DNA of 64,000 nucleotides, taken from contig JAQCBT010000002.1 in NCBI GenBank assembly GCA_027621405.1, positions 62,001 through 126,000 of the forward strand, written 5' to 3'. Under the pieces are notes generated by a model, which saw nothing but the letters and a program-made list of their open reading frames with translations, was not told where the DNA came from and searched no databases. Origin of the DNA: Pseudomonadota bacterium. Its GTDB lineage: Bacteria > Pseudomonadota > Gammaproteobacteria > Pseudomonadales > Pseudohongiellaceae. Both the position numbers and the translations under genes were made by a program. Shown here piece by piece: positions 61,288-64,000 of this stretch (its first letter is position 1; every line of letters starts with the position of its first letter).

Positions 61288-62531
61288 GACGCTTCCCTCT
61301 CTTCGCCAGCCTCATCGATGGCATTTGCCGACTCCCAGGCTTCCCGCAACTGCGGCAAGCTGCGCTTGCAGCCCAGGTAGGCGATCGCAGCGAGTACTGT
61401 GCACATCAGCCAGTGCGACAGATTCGCCGATTCCAGTGGAATTCCCAGGAAGTGAAATACTTCTCCTTCATGGTGCAGCATCTCGATCATGGCGACGCCG
61501 GCGATGGCGAAAACCAGGGCTGGCAGGCCGGTGATGAGGTAGGGCAGTAACAGGCTGCCGAGCTTGCCCCTGATCCAGGCGGTGCGGTGCATCATGATGA
61601 ATCCAGCGAATCCGCGAGGCAGGAAGAGCACTGTCAGCACGAACATGATTCCCAGGTAGAGCATCCATAGCTCGGTGTAATTGCTGAGCAGGGAGTTCAT
61701 GAGGGTCAGAATCACGGCACCGATAATGGGTCCGATGAAATAGCCCAGGCCACCGATATAGGCCATGAGCAGCACCCGGCCCGAGGTGACGGCATTCAGG
61801 TTTTCCTCGGTGATGAATTCATAATTGAGAGCGAACAGGCCGCCGGCGATTCCAGCGAAGAATCCCGCTGCACAGAATGAGATGAAGCGGACACGTCGTG
61901 CGCTATAGCCAATGAACTCTGCACGCTCAGGGTTATCCCGCACGGCATTCGCCATGCGTCCCGCCGGAGTCTGGGTAAACAGATACATGAACAGAGTAGC
62001 GATGAATACCCACGCGGCACCGAGATAATAGATTTCACTATCCTGGAAAAACTCTATTCCAAAAAACGCAGGTCCGTAGGTGCGGTCGGCATTGACGCCT
62101 GCTTCGCCTCCAAAGAAGCTGACAAAGATAAGCGAAGACGCGGCCACCAGTTCCCCGATACCGAGGGAGATCATGGCGAAGACAGTGCCTGCCTTGTGTG
62201 TAGAGAAGCTGCCGATGAATACTGCGGCCAGTAAGCCTATCAGACCACCAATCAAGGGAATGTAGATGATCGAGAAATAGACGGTTTCGTATTCGATCAT
62301 CACCAGTGTATGCACGGCCATGAATCCGCCCAGACCGAAATACACCGCATGCCCAAACGACAGCATGCCGCCTTGGCCCAGCAGCATGTTGTAGCTGAGG
62401 GCGAAGATGATGGCGATAGCCATCTGGTTGAAAATCGTAATGGCCAGTATGGAATCGAAGAGCAGGGGAAGTCCCAGCAATACTCCCAGGTAGGCAAGCC
62501 AGATAGCAGACTTTTTTGCCAGGGTCTTCAT
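61284..62531 (-). CDS. Branched-chain amino acid-type ABC transporter permease, LivM-like
   Basis: NMLLGQGGMLSFGHAVYFGLGGF and multiple TM segments. Confidence 0.92.
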   Translation of the reverse strand: MKTLAKKSAIWLAYLGVLLGLPLLFDSILAITIFNQMAIAIIFALSYNMLLGQGGMLSFGHAVYFGLGGFMAVHTLVMIEYETVYFSIIYIPLIGGLIGLLAAVFIGSFSTHKAGTVFAMISLGIGELVAASSLIFVSFFGGEAGVNADRTYGPAFFGIEFFQDSEIYYLGAAWVFIATLFMYLFTQTPAGRMANAVRDNPERAEFIGYSARRVRFISFCAAGFFAGIAGGLFALNYEFITEENLNAVTSGRVLLMAYIGGLGYFIGPIIGAVILTLMNSLLSNYTELWMLYLGIMFVLTVLFLPRGFAGFIMMHRTAWIRGKLGSLLLPYLITGLPALVFAIAGVAMIEMLHHEGEVFHFLGIPLESANLSHWLMCTVLAAIAYLGCKRSLPQLREAWESANAIDEAGEEREAS

Positions 62532-63478
62532 TGCTCTCGCTTACCTGCGATACCCGTGGGGCGGAATATCAACACCAGCACCAACAACAGGAAGGGGAGT
62601 ATGGGTGCAATCTGGGGCAGGGTCAGGGTCCACAGGTCGGTGAGCGGATGATCGCGAGAAAATTCGAGACCCACAAGATTCAGTAAGTCTGGCATGCCAA
62701 CATTGGATGCGATGGCATAGCTCTGCAGCAGGCCGATCAGCAAGGATGCAATGAAGGCACCACCCAGGGAGCCCAGGCCCCCGATGACGACGATGACAAA
62801 CACGATGCTGCCCAACACTACGGCCATGCCAGGGAAGGTAGTCAGCACAGGCCCCGCGATAACTCCAGCCACACCTGCGAGTGCCGTTCCCACACCGAAC
62901 ACGCCCATGAAGATAAACGGAACATTGTGACCCAGGTTGGCCACAGTATGTGGATGGGTGATGGCAGCCTGAATAATAATGCCTATACGGCTGCGGGTAA
63001 GCACATAGTAGAGGCCGATAAAGATGCCAACGGATATGGCGATCATGAATCCGCGATAGGCGGAGAACTCCTGGCCGAATAGTGTGAAGAGTGGGAAGTC
63101 CAGGATGTCGGGTGATTGGTAGTTCTTGGTGTCCGGCCCCCAGAAGAACTGCACCGCTTCTTCTATGAGGAATGCCAGTCCAAAGGTGAATACCAGTTCA
63201 GCCACGTGACCATGGGCATGCACTCTTCTCAGGGCAAAGCGTTCTACTACAGCGCCCAGTATGCCTACGATCAGGGGAGCGAAGATCAGGCCCATCCAGA
63301 AGCCAAGGTGCAGGGAGATGGAATAGGCGAAATAGGCGCCCAGCATGTAGAAACTGGCGTGGGCAAAATTGAGTACCCCCATCATGCTGAAGATGAGAGT
63401 GAGCCCGCTGGCCAGCATGAATAGAAGTAGCCCCGTGACGAGGCCATTCAGAGTAGAAAAAATGAAGACTTCCAGCAT
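62528..63478 (-). CDS. Branched-chain amino acid-type ABC transporter permease, LivH-like
   Basis: MLASGLTLIFSMMGVLNFAHASFYMLGAY; overlaps the next gene by 4 nt. Confidence 0.92.
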   Translation of the reverse strand: MLEVFIFSTLNGLVTGLLLFMLASGLTLIFSMMGVLNFAHASFYMLGAYFAYSISLHLGFWMGLIFAPLIVGILGAVVERFALRRVHAHGHVAELVFTFGLAFLIEEAVQFFWGPDTKNYQSPDILDFPLFTLFGQEFSAYRGFMIAISVGIFIGLYYVLTRSRIGIIIQAAITHPHTVANLGHNVPFIFMGVFGVGTALAGVAGVIAGPVLTTFPGMAVVLGSIVFVIVVIGGLGSLGGAFIASLLIGLLQSYAIASNVGMPDLLNLVGLEFSRDHPLTDLWTLTLPQIAPILPFLLLVLVLIFRPTGIAGKREQ

Positions 63479-63530
63479 TAAGGGATCAGGGTTTCCTTAA
63501 ACAGAGATAATCTGGGGCGATGATTCTGTT

Positions 63531-64000
63531 TTAGCGTCGCGGGCGTTGCATGCGGCAGCTGTGATCCATGATGGTGTTTTCGGCGGGGACTGAATACTCA
63601 CGTAGCAGGCCGAATCCAGAGTTGTCTGCGTCCACCACGATGTTCTGGTCTGTGTGCACCGAGATATGCAGCGATTGGATTATCTGGTGATCTTCGCCGC
63701 GCATCCACAACTCCTCTCCGCTCATGTTGACGAAACGCATATCCTCCAGAGCCAGGGCAATATCGTAGGGATCGGTACTCTGGCTTTCTTCCATTGCCTT
63801 GACCAGCATCTGCAGCGCGTTGGTGATGCGGTGCTGGGTCATATCATTGTCAGGATTCAGGCGCTTGAACTTCTGAATGTATTCGAGGCGTTCCTGGGTC
63901 GGGATCGGATTGCCGGCGTCATTGTGGATCAGGCGTATCTTGTCTACACCATCGGCGCCCAGCGTTGCAGTGATGCCATCATAGGCGGCATAGAAAGTAT
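63531..64000 (-). CDS. ABC transporter substrate-binding protein, branched-chain amino acid type (N-terminus beyond window)
   Basis: Frame is open through the window end (...FYAAYDGITATLGADGVDKIRLIHNDAGNPIPTQERLEYIQKFKRLNPDNDMTQHRI...); C-terminal LWMRGEDHQIIQSLHIS. Confidence 0.8.
   Translation of the reverse strand, partial: TFYAAYDGITATLGADGVDKIRLIHNDAGNPIPTQERLEYIQKFKRLNPDNDMTQHRITNALQMLVKAMEESQSTDPYDIALALEDMRFVNMSGEELWMRGEDHQIIQSLHISVHTDQNIVVDADNSGFGLLREYSVPAENTIMDHSCRMQRPRR

Overview
The window (64 kb) is gene-dense bacterial chromosome. Protein families point to a marine-type gammaproteobacterium; this is inference, since there is no rRNA or tRNA in the window to test it. About 60 protein-coding genes are supported. 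I saw no phage, IS element, CRISPR array, rRNA or tRNA. Main blocks: (i) an aldolase-SDR fusion next to mtnA; (ii) a SelD fusion, MFS transporter, patatin and other single genes; (iii) a roughly 675-nt intergenic region with two strong intrinsic terminators and no long ORF, a candidate ncRNA locus; (iv) an ACAD/ACAD/histidine phosphatase/APH-kinase/SDR operon; (v) a split membrane/catalytic spermidine-synthase-like pair; (vi) fadH, an FNR/ANR regulator and three universal stress proteins, each USP preceded by an FNR-box-like site placed as in a class II promoter; (vii) a beta-oxidation cluster with a paired ACAD set; (viii) a fused TrpE-TrpG gene preceded by a 20-codon leader peptide with tandem Trp codons; (ix) a branched-chain-amino-acid-type ABC transporter operon cut by the window end. 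The most interesting candidates are the aldolase-SDR/mtnA pair, the trp attenuator, the FNR-USP module, the terminator-bounded ncRNA locus and the APH/ACAD operon. Everything is read by eye from sequence and the ORF track; no searches were run.
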